From positions 1 to 6,897 of the forward strand of contig CANGOK010000180.1 in NCBI GenBank assembly GCA_947455285.1: a stretch of 6,897 nucleotides of DNA. Reading direction: 5' to 3'. A program made the position numbers and the translations under genes. Under the pieces are notes generated by a model. The model did not search any database. It was given only the letters and a program-made list of their open reading frames with translations, and was not told the DNA's origin. The DNA comes from Beijerinckiaceae bacterium. Its GTDB lineage: Bacteria; Pseudomonadota; Alphaproteobacteria; Rhizobiales; Beijerinckiaceae. Below, piece after piece: positions 1 through 6,897 of this stretch (position 1 is the stretch's first letter; every line of letters begins with the position of its first letter).

Positions 1-323
1 GCGATCACGGCGCCGCTCACGCCATCGCCGCGGGTCAGCGCTATGGACAGGCCATAGGCCGCGACCAGCGCGCCGGGAATGGCCAGCGCCCGCGCGCGGA
101 AATCGTTGAGCAAGCCCGCCAGCAGGCGAGCGCAGAAAATCGCAAAGACCGCGATCAGCGACCAGGACCACCGCGGCTCCACGACGAGGTGGTTCTGCAT
201 GTCCTGCTCGCTGCGGAAGGCAAGAATGGGAAAGGACAATCCAAAAGTGACGAGAGCCGCGAAGCCCGCATCCGCCAGAGCAGTTTGAAGCGCGGGGCGC
301 CGCCCGTTCACCTGCGCCGCCAT
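1..323 (-). CDS. livM: LivM-type branched-chain amino acid ABC transporter permease, N-terminal part (runs off left edge)
   Basis: Second inner-membrane permease of a branched-chain amino acid type (HAAT) ABC importer, pairing with LivH. Only the first 107 codons are present; the rest lies left of the window. Reading the minus strand from the ATG at 323-321 gives an uninterrupted frame beginning MAAQVNGRRPALQTALADAG. It has a hydrophobic stretch near residues 20-36, a short polar segment containing LVVEPRWSW (about 47-55), a second hydrophobic segment (about 55-70) and a third near 80-95. This matches the N-terminal extension (LivHM_N/DUF3382-like) that precedes the permease core in LivM proteins. 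The start is supported by a GGAGAAGG ribosome site about 8 nt upstream, and by only 2 nt separating it from the livH stop, so the two are probably translationally coupled. The solute is not shown by sequence; this transporter class also carries amides, urea and aromatic acids. Confidence 0.85.
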   Translation of the reverse strand, partial: MAAQVNGRRPALQTALADAGFAALVTFGLSFPILAFRSEQDMQNHLVVEPRWSWSLIAVFAIFCARLLAGLLNDFRARALAIPGALVAAYGLSIALTRGDGVSGAVI

Positions 324-325
324 GG

Positions 326-1240
326 TCAGACCTTCTCCACTTCGGGCCGCCCAAGCAGGCCCGTGGGCATGAAGACGAGCGTGACGGCGAGCACGCTGAA
401 GGCTGCGACATCCTTATAGTCTGCGGAAAAATAAGCGGCCCAGAAGGTTTCGATCAGGCCGATCAGCAGTCCACCAATGACAGCGCCCGGCAGGGAGCCG
501 ATGCCGCCAAGCACCGCAGCCGTAAAAGCCTTCACGCCCGGCGTGAAGCCATCGGAGAAATTCACCACGCCATAATAGAGCATGTAGAGCGCGCCCGCGA
601 CGGCCGCCAGCGCCGCGCCGATGACGAAGGTGAGGGAGATTGTGCGGTCGACGTCAACGCCGAGGAGCGCCGCCATTTTCCGGTCCTGCGCGCAGGCCCT
701 CTGGGCGCGCCCCAAAGCAGTCTTCTGCACAAGAAACCAGAAGCCAAAAAGCAAGAGCGCCGTCACCACCATGATAAGGATCTGCTTGTAAGAAATGGTG
801 ACGCTAAGCGGGCCATCGGTCAGGTGGATGAGATCAGTGAACATGGGCGGCACGGTCTTGTTGCGCGGCCCCTGCGCCACCTGAACAAAATTCGACAGCA
901 GGATCGACATGCCGATAGCGGAGATCAGCGGCGCCAGCCGAAACGACCCACGCAAGGGTCTATAGGCCACGCGCTCGATGGCCCAGTTCCAGAGCCCAGT
1001 AAACGCCATGGCCGCCACCAGCACGATCAGAAAGGCCAGCGGCATGGAGGCGAGGCCAAGAAGCTGCGTCAGGATCATGAAGATCAGGAGGGCGATGAAG
1101 GCGGAGAGCATGAACACATCGCCATGGGCGAAATTGACCATGCCGATGATGCCGAAGACCATCGTATAGCCAATGGCGATCAACCCATAGATCGAGCCTA
1201 GCGTCAGCCCGTTGATGAGTTGCTGCAGGAAATTTTCCAT
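326..1240 (-). CDS. livH: LivH-type branched-chain amino acid ABC transporter permease
   Basis: Integral membrane permease of a HAAT-type ABC importer (BPD_transp_2 family), 304 residues, a normal family length. It opens MENFLQQLINGLTLGSIYGL and continues with the conserved segment IGYTMVFGIIGMVNFAHGD (about 23-41), the signature LivH N-terminus. Several hydrophobic helices follow (about 42-60, 66-85, 104-121, 152-171, 200-224, 238-265, 278-293). The cytoplasmic coupling loop LGRAQRACAQDRKMAALLG (about 176-194) is the region that contacts the ATPase subunits. The protein ends in the typical LLGRPEVEKV. An in-frame ATG 33 nt upstream (1273) would add MPRRFRSACAF, but the 1240 ATG matches the family start and has AGGAG 13 nt upstream. 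livM follows after 2 nt. The ATPases (LivG/F) and binding protein are not in the window, so the solute is unknown. Divergent from coxG; whether the transporter feeds the Mo enzyme is speculation. Confidence 0.93.
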   Translation of the reverse strand: MENFLQQLINGLTLGSIYGLIAIGYTMVFGIIGMVNFAHGDVFMLSAFIALLIFMILTQLLGLASMPLAFLIVLVAAMAFTGLWNWAIERVAYRPLRGSFRLAPLISAIGMSILLSNFVQVAQGPRNKTVPPMFTDLIHLTDGPLSVTISYKQILIMVVTALLLFGFWFLVQKTALGRAQRACAQDRKMAALLGVDVDRTISLTFVIGAALAAVAGALYMLYYGVVNFSDGFTPGVKAFTAAVLGGIGSLPGAVIGGLLIGLIETFWAAYFSADYKDVAAFSVLAVTLVFMPTGLLGRPEVEKV

Positions 1241-1263
1241 GAAAGCGCAGGCGCTCCTGAATC

Positions 1264-1276
1264 GGCGTGGCACGCC
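1264..1276. promoter_or_regulatory. Perfect 13-bp dyad in the livH leader
   Basis: GGCGTG-G-CACGCC is a perfect 6-bp inverted repeat with a single central base, 24-36 nt upstream of the livH ATG. It could be an operator or a small leader hairpin for the liv operon. No convincing -35/-10 pair could be placed next to it, and a 6-bp GC-rich dyad can arise by chance in this base composition. Confidence 0.25.
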
Positions 1277-1363
1277 AGACCGAATCTCAGAATAGCAATT
1301 GTCGGCGCGGAGGGCGAATGGGGTCAGACGCTCGGCCTAGCGATAATCCCCGCTCCTGACTTG

Positions 1364-1437
1364 CGCCAAACCCTCTGGCGTTGCATCTAGGCGCCATGGG
1401 CGCTCGCTTGGCGGCGCCATACAAGGCTTGACGCCAA
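1364..1437. promoter_or_regulatory. Cluster of six TGGCG/CGCCA elements in the livH-coxG divergent spacer
   Basis: The 214-bp spacer between the divergent livH and coxG starts should hold promoters for both. In its coxG-proximal half, the pentamer CGCCA or its complement TGGCG occurs six times in 73 bp: starts at 1364, 1376, 1392, 1409, 1415 and 1432. Several are paired: CGCCA/TGGCG facing across 7 nt (1364-1368/1376-1380), an 8-bp direct repeat GGCGCCAT at 1390-1397 and 1413-1420 (23 bp apart, about two helical turns), and TTGGCG/CGCCAA facing across 18 nt (1408-1413/1432-1437). This arrangement suits a multi-site operator. No clear sigma-70 or sigma-54 promoter could be placed for coxG, so the function is inferred from repetition alone. 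Confidence 0.35.
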
Positions 1438-1454
1438 TCAAGGGGACGACGCGC

Positions 1455-1910
1455 ATGGCGATGACGATGAAGGGGGAGGTCAACCTTCCCGCCGACCGGC
1501 AGACGGTTTGGGAAAAGCTCAACGACACCGAGGTCCTCAAAGCCTGCATCCCCGGCTGCCAGACCCTCGACAAGACCGAAAACGGCCTCTCCGCCGTGGT
1601 CAAGGTCAAGGTTGGCCCGGTTTCGGCGACCTTCAAGGGCAATGTGGAGCTGACCGACCTAGACCCACCTAACGGCTACCGGATCTCGGGCTCGGGCGAA
1701 GGCGGCATCGCGGGCTTCGCCAAGGGGGGCGCCAATGTGCGCCTGACCGACGCGGAAGGCGGCGGCACCTTGCTCTCCTATGATGTCGAGGCCAATGTGG
1801 GCGGCAAGATCGCCCAGCTCGGCGCGCGCCTCATCGACGGCGTCGCCAAGAAGAACGCCGACCAGTTCTTCGCGACCTTCGCCCAGATCGTCAGCGGCCC
1901 CGCCGCCTAA
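1455..1910 (+). CDS. coxG: CoxG family protein (SRPBCC fold; 'carbon monoxide dehydrogenase subunit G'), short form
   Basis: A 151-residue CoxG-family protein with an SRPBCC/START-like fold. In CO-oxidising bacteria CoxG recruits the CO dehydrogenase to the membrane and links it to quinone; here the partner is presumably the CoxSLM enzyme encoded 0.5 kb downstream. Visible family features are the N-terminal strand GEVNLPADRQTVWEKLND (7-24), VLKACIPGC (27-35), VKVGPVSATFKG (51-62), a Gly-rich segment with GSGEGGIAGFAKGGA (79-93), and the C-terminal helix starting GGKIAQLGARLI (116-127). The start at 1455 has AAGGGGA 8 nt upstream. An in-frame TTG at 1428 has no ribosome site and adds nine non-conserved residues; ATGs at 1461 and 1467 are poorer alternatives. 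The protein ends right after the SRPBCC core, with no hydrophobic C-terminal tail of the kind that anchors longer CoxG proteins. Its stop overlaps the convergent SnoaL-like gene by 4 bp. Confidence 0.9.
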   Translation: MAMTMKGEVNLPADRQTVWEKLNDTEVLKACIPGCQTLDKTENGLSAVVKVKVGPVSATFKGNVELTDLDPPNGYRISGSGEGGIAGFAKGGANVRLTDAEGGGTLLSYDVEANVGGKIAQLGARLIDGVAKKNADQFFATFAQIVSGPAA

Positions 1911-2275
1911 ACATCGCAGCGCGCGGCGTGGTGCTGGACAATGCGCCAGACCCCGCCGCGCTCCGCGACGACCCAGGTCAGGCGGTAGCTGCGCGGCTCC
2001 GCCCCGAATCGGAACCGCCAGAAGCCGGCGGTGGCGAAGACGCCAGGCGCGACGCTCACAAGCTCCGGCTCCTCGAAGGCTTCAAGCGCCACATCGGGCG
2101 AAAGCCCGGCGAAATAGGCCCGCACCCCTTCATGACCCCGGTAAAGCTGTGGGGTCGAGCCAAAAAACAGCACATCGGGCGAATAGAGCGCGGCCAGCGC
2201 GTCAAGGTCGCGCGCGGCGAAGGCCTTCGCCCACCGGGTCCGCAAATCTCCTGCGATTCGAGCCTCTTCGCTCAT
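1907..2275 (-). CDS. SnoaL-like / nuclear transport factor 2 (NTF2) family protein
   Basis: A 122-residue soluble alpha+beta-barrel protein of the NTF2/SnoaL superfamily, which includes small-molecule cyclases, delta-5-ketosteroid isomerase and many uncharacterised binding proteins. Evidence is the helix-turn pattern RWAKAFAARDLDALAALY (about 13-30) followed by SPDVLFFG and the Gly-His segment YRGHEGVRAYFAGL, then alternating strands ending LTWVVAERGGVWRIVQHHAA. This is the classic order of the family: helices, 'Y.pDv', 'G.e.ir.y', and a terminal W-rI-.hH strand. The start at 2275 gives MSEEARIAGDL with an AGGG-like site a few nt upstream; the frame stays open upstream to 2374 but that part is not family-like. 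The gene runs against its neighbours: it converges with coxG with a 4-bp stop overlap and diverges from coxS across 168 bp. Substrate and role are unknown, and no catalytic residue set can be assigned confidently. Confidence 0.82.
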   Translation of the reverse strand: MSEEARIAGDLRTRWAKAFAARDLDALAALYSPDVLFFGSTPQLYRGHEGVRAYFAGLSPDVALEAFEEPELVSVAPGVFATAGFWRFRFGAEPRSYRLTWVVAERGGVWRIVQHHAARCDV

Positions 2276-2382
2276 GTCCGACCCTGCCTTTTCCTGGCCC
2301 GGCGCAGCCCGGCCCAACGCCTGCCAGCGTTCCACGCCGTAAACCGGGTGACAAGAGGGCCGCCGCCCCAGCAACTGCTTGC

Positions 2383-2408
2383 TTGACGCCGCCTGCTCGG
2401 CATATCAG
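2383..2408 (+). promoter_or_regulatory. Candidate promoter for coxSLM
   Basis: In the spacer between the SnoaL-like gene and coxS, TTGACG (2383-2388, within CTTGACGCC) matches the alphaproteobacterial housekeeping -35 element. An AT-richer segment CATATC/TATCAG (2401-2408) could serve as the -10. Spacing is 12-14 bp, short for an E. coli-type promoter but within the range reported for Caulobacter-type TTGACGS-N10-14 promoters. Transcription would begin near 2413-2420, leaving a short leader before the GGAGGG ribosome site at 2431. The 10-mer GCTTGACGCC (2381-2390) also occurs just upstream of the coxG ATG (1426-1435). Confidence 0.4.
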
Positions 2409-2443
2409 GTTTAATCCAGTTTCGTTCTTTGGAGGGAATGCCC

Positions 2444-2923
2444 ATGACCGCCGTATCCATGACGGTAAACGGACAGCACGTCAGCGCCGAGATTGATCCG
2501 CGCACCCTGCTCGTCCAGTTTCTGCGCGAACATCTTCGCCTGACGGGCACCCATGTCGGCTGCGACACCAGCCAGTGCGGCTGCTGCGTCGTTCATGTGA
2601 ACGGCGACGCCATCAAGTCCTGCACCACCCTCGCCGCGACTTGCGACGGCGCAGACGTCGTCACCATCGAGGGGCTCGCCAAGGGTGACGTGCTGCATCC
2701 CATGCAGGCCGCCTTCCGCGAGAACCATGGCCTGCAGTGCGGCTTCTGCACCCCCGGCATGATCATGACCGCCGTTGAGCTGGTCCGCCGCAAGGGAACC
2801 GACCTCGACGAACACACGATCCGCGAGGAGCTGGAAGGCAACCTCTGCCGCTGCACCGGCTACCACAACATTGTGAAGGCCATTGGCGCGGGCGCGCAGG
2901 CCATGGGGGCGGCCGCCGAATAA
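2444..2923 (+). CDS. coxS: CoxS-like small subunit of form II CODH-type molybdenum hydroxylase, two [2Fe-2S] clusters
   Basis: Iron-sulfur subunit (159 residues) that passes electrons from the Mo site in CoxL to FAD in CoxM. The N-terminal plant-ferredoxin-like domain (about 1-77) carries the motif C-x4-C-G-x-C with a further Cys: C40, C45, C48 and C60. The C-terminal helical domain (about 85-150) carries QCGFCTPGM (C99, C102) and GNLCRCTGYHNI (C135, C137). All eight ligands expected for the type I and type II clusters are present. Two further cysteines, C47 and C67, are not expected ligands. The start is placed at the 2444 ATG because GGAGGG (2431-2436) lies 7 nt upstream; the in-frame ATG at 2438 abuts that ribosome site, and the TTG at 2429 overlaps it. 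First gene of coxS-L-M, 57 nt before coxL with a hairpin between them. S-L-M order is the arrangement of form II enzymes. Confidence 0.95.
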   Translation: MTAVSMTVNGQHVSAEIDPRTLLVQFLREHLRLTGTHVGCDTSQCGCCVVHVNGDAIKSCTTLAATCDGADVVTIEGLAKGDVLHPMQAAFRENHGLQCGFCTPGMIMTAVELVRRKGTDLDEHTIREELEGNLCRCTGYHNIVKAIGAGAQAMGAAAE

Positions 2924-2929
2924 TCGGGC

Positions 2930-2966
2930 GCGCCGGCCCGCCCGGCGCACTTTCTTGTTTTATTTT
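2930..2966 (+). terminator. Hairpin plus T-rich tract between coxS and coxL (terminator-like or attenuator)
   Basis: GCGCCGG (2930-2936) and CCGGCGC (2942-2948) form a perfect 7-bp all-GC stem with a 5-nt CCCGC loop. It is followed after 2 nt by a T-rich run (2951-2966, TTTCTTGTTTTATTTT). This has the layout of an intrinsic terminator, though the T run is interrupted. The coxL ribosome site GGGGAGA (2967-2973) follows directly. Because coxS and coxL encode 1:1 subunits, full termination is unlikely; partial termination, a processing or stability element, or a U-rich translation enhancer before the ribosome site are the likely readings. Confidence 0.5.
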
Positions 2967-2980
2967 GGGGAGACGAAACG

Positions 2981-5347
<2,367 letters not shown>

Positions 5348-5410
5348 CCTTTCCCGGCGCAAGCCGAACCCCTTATCGCCGCTCACGCAGCGAAGCTGAT
5401 GGAGACGACC

Positions 5411-6208
5411 ATGTATGAATTCACCTACCACCGGCCCGGCTCCGTCTCCGAGGCCGCCAAGCTTGCGGGCGAACATGCCGACGGCAAGATCCTCGCGGGC
5501 GGACAGACCCTGCTGCCGACCATGAAGCAGCGCCTCGCAGGCCCCTCGGACCTCATCGACCTCTCGCGCCTCGACGATCTGCGCGGCATCGAGGTGAAGG
5601 GCGGCGTCGTGACCATCAAGGCGCTGACGCGCCACGTGACTGTCGCGACCTCTGCGGACGTGAAGGCCGCCATTCCCGCGCTGGCCGAACTCGCTGGCAT
5701 GATCGGCGACCCTGCCGTGCGCAACAAGGGCACCATCGGCGGCTCGGTCGCGAACAACGATCCGGCTGCGGACTATCCCTCCGCTTGCCTCGCGCTTGGC
5801 GCCACGATCACCACCAACAAGCGCGCCATCAAGGCCGACGATTTCTTCAAGGGCCTGTTTGAAACGGCGCTGGAGGAAGGCGAGATCATCACCAGCATCT
5901 CCTTCCCGGTTCCCGAAAAGGCGAACTACCAGAAGTTCCGCAACCCGGCCTCGCGCTACGCGCTCGTCGGCGTCTTCGTGGCCAAGACCGGCGGCCATGT
6001 GCGCGTCGCGGTGACGGGCGCGGGCTCGCGCGGCGTATTCCGCGTCAAGGATTTCGAAGCGGCTCTCGACGCGAATTTCGCCCCCGCCGCGCTTGACGGC
6101 AAAAGCGTCGCCGCCTCCGGCCTGAACTCGGACATTCACGCCGACGCAGAATATCGCGCCCACCTCATCACGGTCATGGCCAAGCGCGCGGTCGCCGCCG
6201 CGGCCTGA
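5411..6208 (+). CDS. coxM: CoxM-like FAD-binding medium subunit
   Basis: Flavoprotein subunit (265 residues) of the same enzyme, accepting electrons from the CoxS clusters and passing them on to quinone or another acceptor. The N-terminal FAD-binding domain of the PCMH/CO dehydrogenase flavoprotein type carries both flavin motifs: AGGQTLLP (29-36, the usual AGG-S/T-L site) and TIGGSVANNDPAADYP (108-123, the TIGG site). A C-terminal CODH flavoprotein domain (about 160-262) contains KFRNPASRYALVGVFVA. Length is within the usual range for the family. The ATG at 5411 (MYEFTYHRPGSV) is chosen because it matches the family start and has GGAGA 5 nt upstream; the in-frame ATG at 5399 would put that ribosome site inside the coding region. 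Last gene of coxS-L-M, 63 nt after coxL (spacer holds a small CGGC-GCAA-GCCG tetraloop hairpin, 5355-5366), and followed by a clear terminator. Confidence 0.95.
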   Translation: MYEFTYHRPGSVSEAAKLAGEHADGKILAGGQTLLPTMKQRLAGPSDLIDLSRLDDLRGIEVKGGVVTIKALTRHVTVATSADVKAAIPALAELAGMIGDPAVRNKGTIGGSVANNDPAADYPSACLALGATITTNKRAIKADDFFKGLFETALEEGEIITSISFPVPEKANYQKFRNPASRYALVGVFVAKTGGHVRVAVTGAGSRGVFRVKDFEAALDANFAPAALDGKSVAASGLNSDIHADAEYRAHLITVMAKRAVAAAA

Positions 6209-6226
6209 TCGGGCATATCGAACAGC

Positions 6227-6262
6227 AAGGCCCCGGAGCTGAGAGGTTCCGGGGCTTTTTTT
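6227..6262 (+). terminator. Rho-independent terminator after coxM
   Basis: GCCCCGGA (6230-6237) pairs perfectly with TCCGGGGC (6248-6255). The stem can be extended outward by a G-T and A-T pairs and inward by a G-T wobble, around a loop of about 10 nt, and an uninterrupted run of seven T (6256-6262) follows at once. It begins 18 nt after the coxM stop, so it closes the coxSLM transcript and separates it from the MoxR-type gene. Confidence 0.9.
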
Positions 6263-6280
6263 GTCGCAGAGAGGGCGTAA

Positions 6281-6309
6281 TTGCCTGCCGTCGGCACAAC
6301 TCCTATGCT
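6281..6309 (+). promoter_or_regulatory. Candidate promoter for the MoxR-type ATPase gene
   Basis: TTGCCT (6281-6286) and TATGCT (6304-6309) are separated by exactly 17 bp, each matching four of six positions of the sigma-70 consensus. They lie between the coxM terminator and the next gene, where a new promoter is expected. The start of transcription would be near 6316, giving a leader of about 28 nt before the GTG at 6344. An 11-bp dyad TGCCG-T-CGGCA (6286-6296) starts at the last base of the -35 and lies in the spacer, a possible operator position. Confidence 0.35.
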
Positions 6310-6343
6310 CGGCCAACAATTGATGAAACGAGGCGCCGCCAGC

Positions 6344-6897
6344 GTGACTGACCTTCCCAATTCCATCGACGAAACGCTCGAACTGCTCAGCGGCGCCAAT
6401 TATGTCGCCGATCGGTCGCTGGCGACCGTGCTGTTTCTTTCTCTGCGCCTGAAACGGCCGCTGTTTCTCGAAGGCGAGGCGGGGGTCGGCAAGACGGAGA
6501 TCGCCAAGGTTCTCTCAAGCGCGTTGGGGCGCAGGCTCATCCGCCTGCAATGCTACGAAGGGCTCGATGTTTCCTCCGCCGTCTATGAGTGGAACTACGC
6601 CCAGCAGATGATGGCGATCCGCCTCGCCGAAGCCTCCGGCGAAACGGACCGCAGCCGTCTCGAACACGACATTTTCTCAGAGCGCTATCTTGTGAAGCGC
6701 GCCCTTCTGCGTGCCCTCGAGCCCTCGACCGAGGGCCCGCCGGTGCTTCTCATCGACGAACTCGACCGCACCGACGAAGCCTTCGAAGCCTTCCTGCTTG
6801 AAGTGCTGTCGGACTTTCAGGTCACGATCCCGGAGCTTGGCACGATCCACGCCGAACATCCCCCCATCGTGATCCTCACCTCCAACCGCACGCGTGA
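6344..6897 (+). CDS. MoxR/CoxD-like AAA+ ATPase, N-terminal part (runs off right edge)
   Basis: An AAA+ ATPase of the MoxR group; 184 codons are in the window and the frame is still open at the edge. Visible motifs are Walker A GEAGVGKT (44-51), Walker B VLLIDE (134-139) followed by LDRTDEAFEAFLLEVLSD, and a sensor-1 segment ILTSN (177-181). The segment RLIRLQCYEGLD (64-75) plus YEWNYAQQM (81-89) is typical of the CoxD-like MoxR proteins found beside cox genes. In Oligotropha, CoxD is a membrane-associated ATPase needed to mature the Mo centre of CO dehydrogenase, usually acting with a von Willebrand factor A partner (CoxE). Any such partner would lie beyond the right edge. The GTG start is preferred: GAGG lies 10 nt upstream, while in-frame ATGs at 6305 and 6323 lack ribosome sites and the first falls in the candidate -10 box. 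The family reading is firm; its function on this enzyme is inferred. Confidence 0.88.
   Translation, partial: MTDLPNSIDETLELLSGANYVADRSLATVLFLSLRLKRPLFLEGEAGVGKTEIAKVLSSALGRRLIRLQCYEGLDVSSAVYEWNYAQQMMAIRLAEASGETDRSRLEHDIFSERYLVKRALLRALEPSTEGPPVLLIDELDRTDEAFEAFLLEVLSDFQVTIPELGTIHAEHPPIVILTSNRTR

Noticed and set aside
824..1201. 125-codon plus-strand open frame inside livH
   Set aside because: His/Asp/Glu/Arg-rich antisense of membrane-helix codons; livH on the other strand is certain.
1376..1390. Possible sigma-54 promoter (TGGCG followed by TTGCA)
   Set aside because: The GG and GC elements are not at the required -24/-12 spacing; the two blocks are directly adjacent.
1428..1454. TTG start for coxG at 1428
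   Set aside because: No ribosome site before it; the extra nine residues are not family-like, and AAGGGGA fits the ATG at 1455.
1337..1642. 101-codon minus-strand frame overlapping coxG and the spacer
   Set aside because: No ribosome site or family resemblance; shadow of coxG.
1894..1906. GCGGC-CCC-GCCGC hairpin at the coxG/SnoaL-like stop junction as a bidirectional terminator
   Set aside because: Only a 5-bp stem with a 3-nt loop and no T run on either strand.
1928..2386. 152-codon plus-strand open frame opposite the SnoaL-like gene
   Set aside because: No domain; the minus-strand reading has a clear NTF2/SnoaL pattern.
1780..2496. 238-codon plus-strand open frame across the coxG end, SnoaL-like gene and coxS start
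   Set aside because: Arg/Ser/Pro-rich nonsense translation overlapping three better genes in other frames.

Overview
The window looks like chromosomal DNA of a GC-rich alphaproteobacterium, most likely Hyphomicrobiales. This rests on high GC, strong third-position G/C use, LivH and Cox proteins that read like those of that order, and a CTTGAC-type -35 element upstream of coxS. The genus cannot be fixed by eye.

Layout, left to right. Positions 1-1240 (minus strand) hold the 5' part of a branched-chain amino acid type ABC transporter operon: livH complete, then the first 107 codons of livM running off the left edge. A 214-bp divergent spacer (1241-1454) carries an unusual cluster of TGGCG/CGCCA elements. 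Next comes a short coxG (1455-1910, plus), facing a SnoaL/NTF2-like gene (1907-2275, minus); the two overlap by 4 bp at their stop codons. From 2444 to 6208 lies a plus-strand coxS-coxL-coxM cluster for a three-subunit molybdenum hydroxylase. A clear intrinsic terminator follows at 6227-6262. A MoxR/CoxD-like AAA+ ATPase gene then starts at about 6344, apparently with its own promoter, and runs off the right edge.

How the genes work together. CoxS (two 2Fe-2S clusters), CoxL (molybdopterin active site) and CoxM (FAD) should form an electron chain Mo -> 2Fe-2S -> 2Fe-2S -> FAD in a (SLM)2-type enzyme. CoxG proteins link such enzymes to the membrane and quinone pool in true CO oxidisers. MoxR/CoxD-type ATPases act in maturation of the Mo site. 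The large subunit carries AYRGAGR, not the Cys-containing AYxCSFR loop, and the gene order is S-L-M rather than M-S-L. Both mark a form II ('CODH-like') enzyme without the copper-ligating cysteine, so 'carbon monoxide dehydrogenase' is a family label here and the physiological substrate is unknown.

The enzyme family is known and I see no wholly undescribed system. The points most worth a second look are the unassigned substrate, a strong hairpin plus T-rich tract between coxS and coxL, the separation of coxG and the MoxR gene from the core operon, and the repeat-rich liv/coxG spacer.
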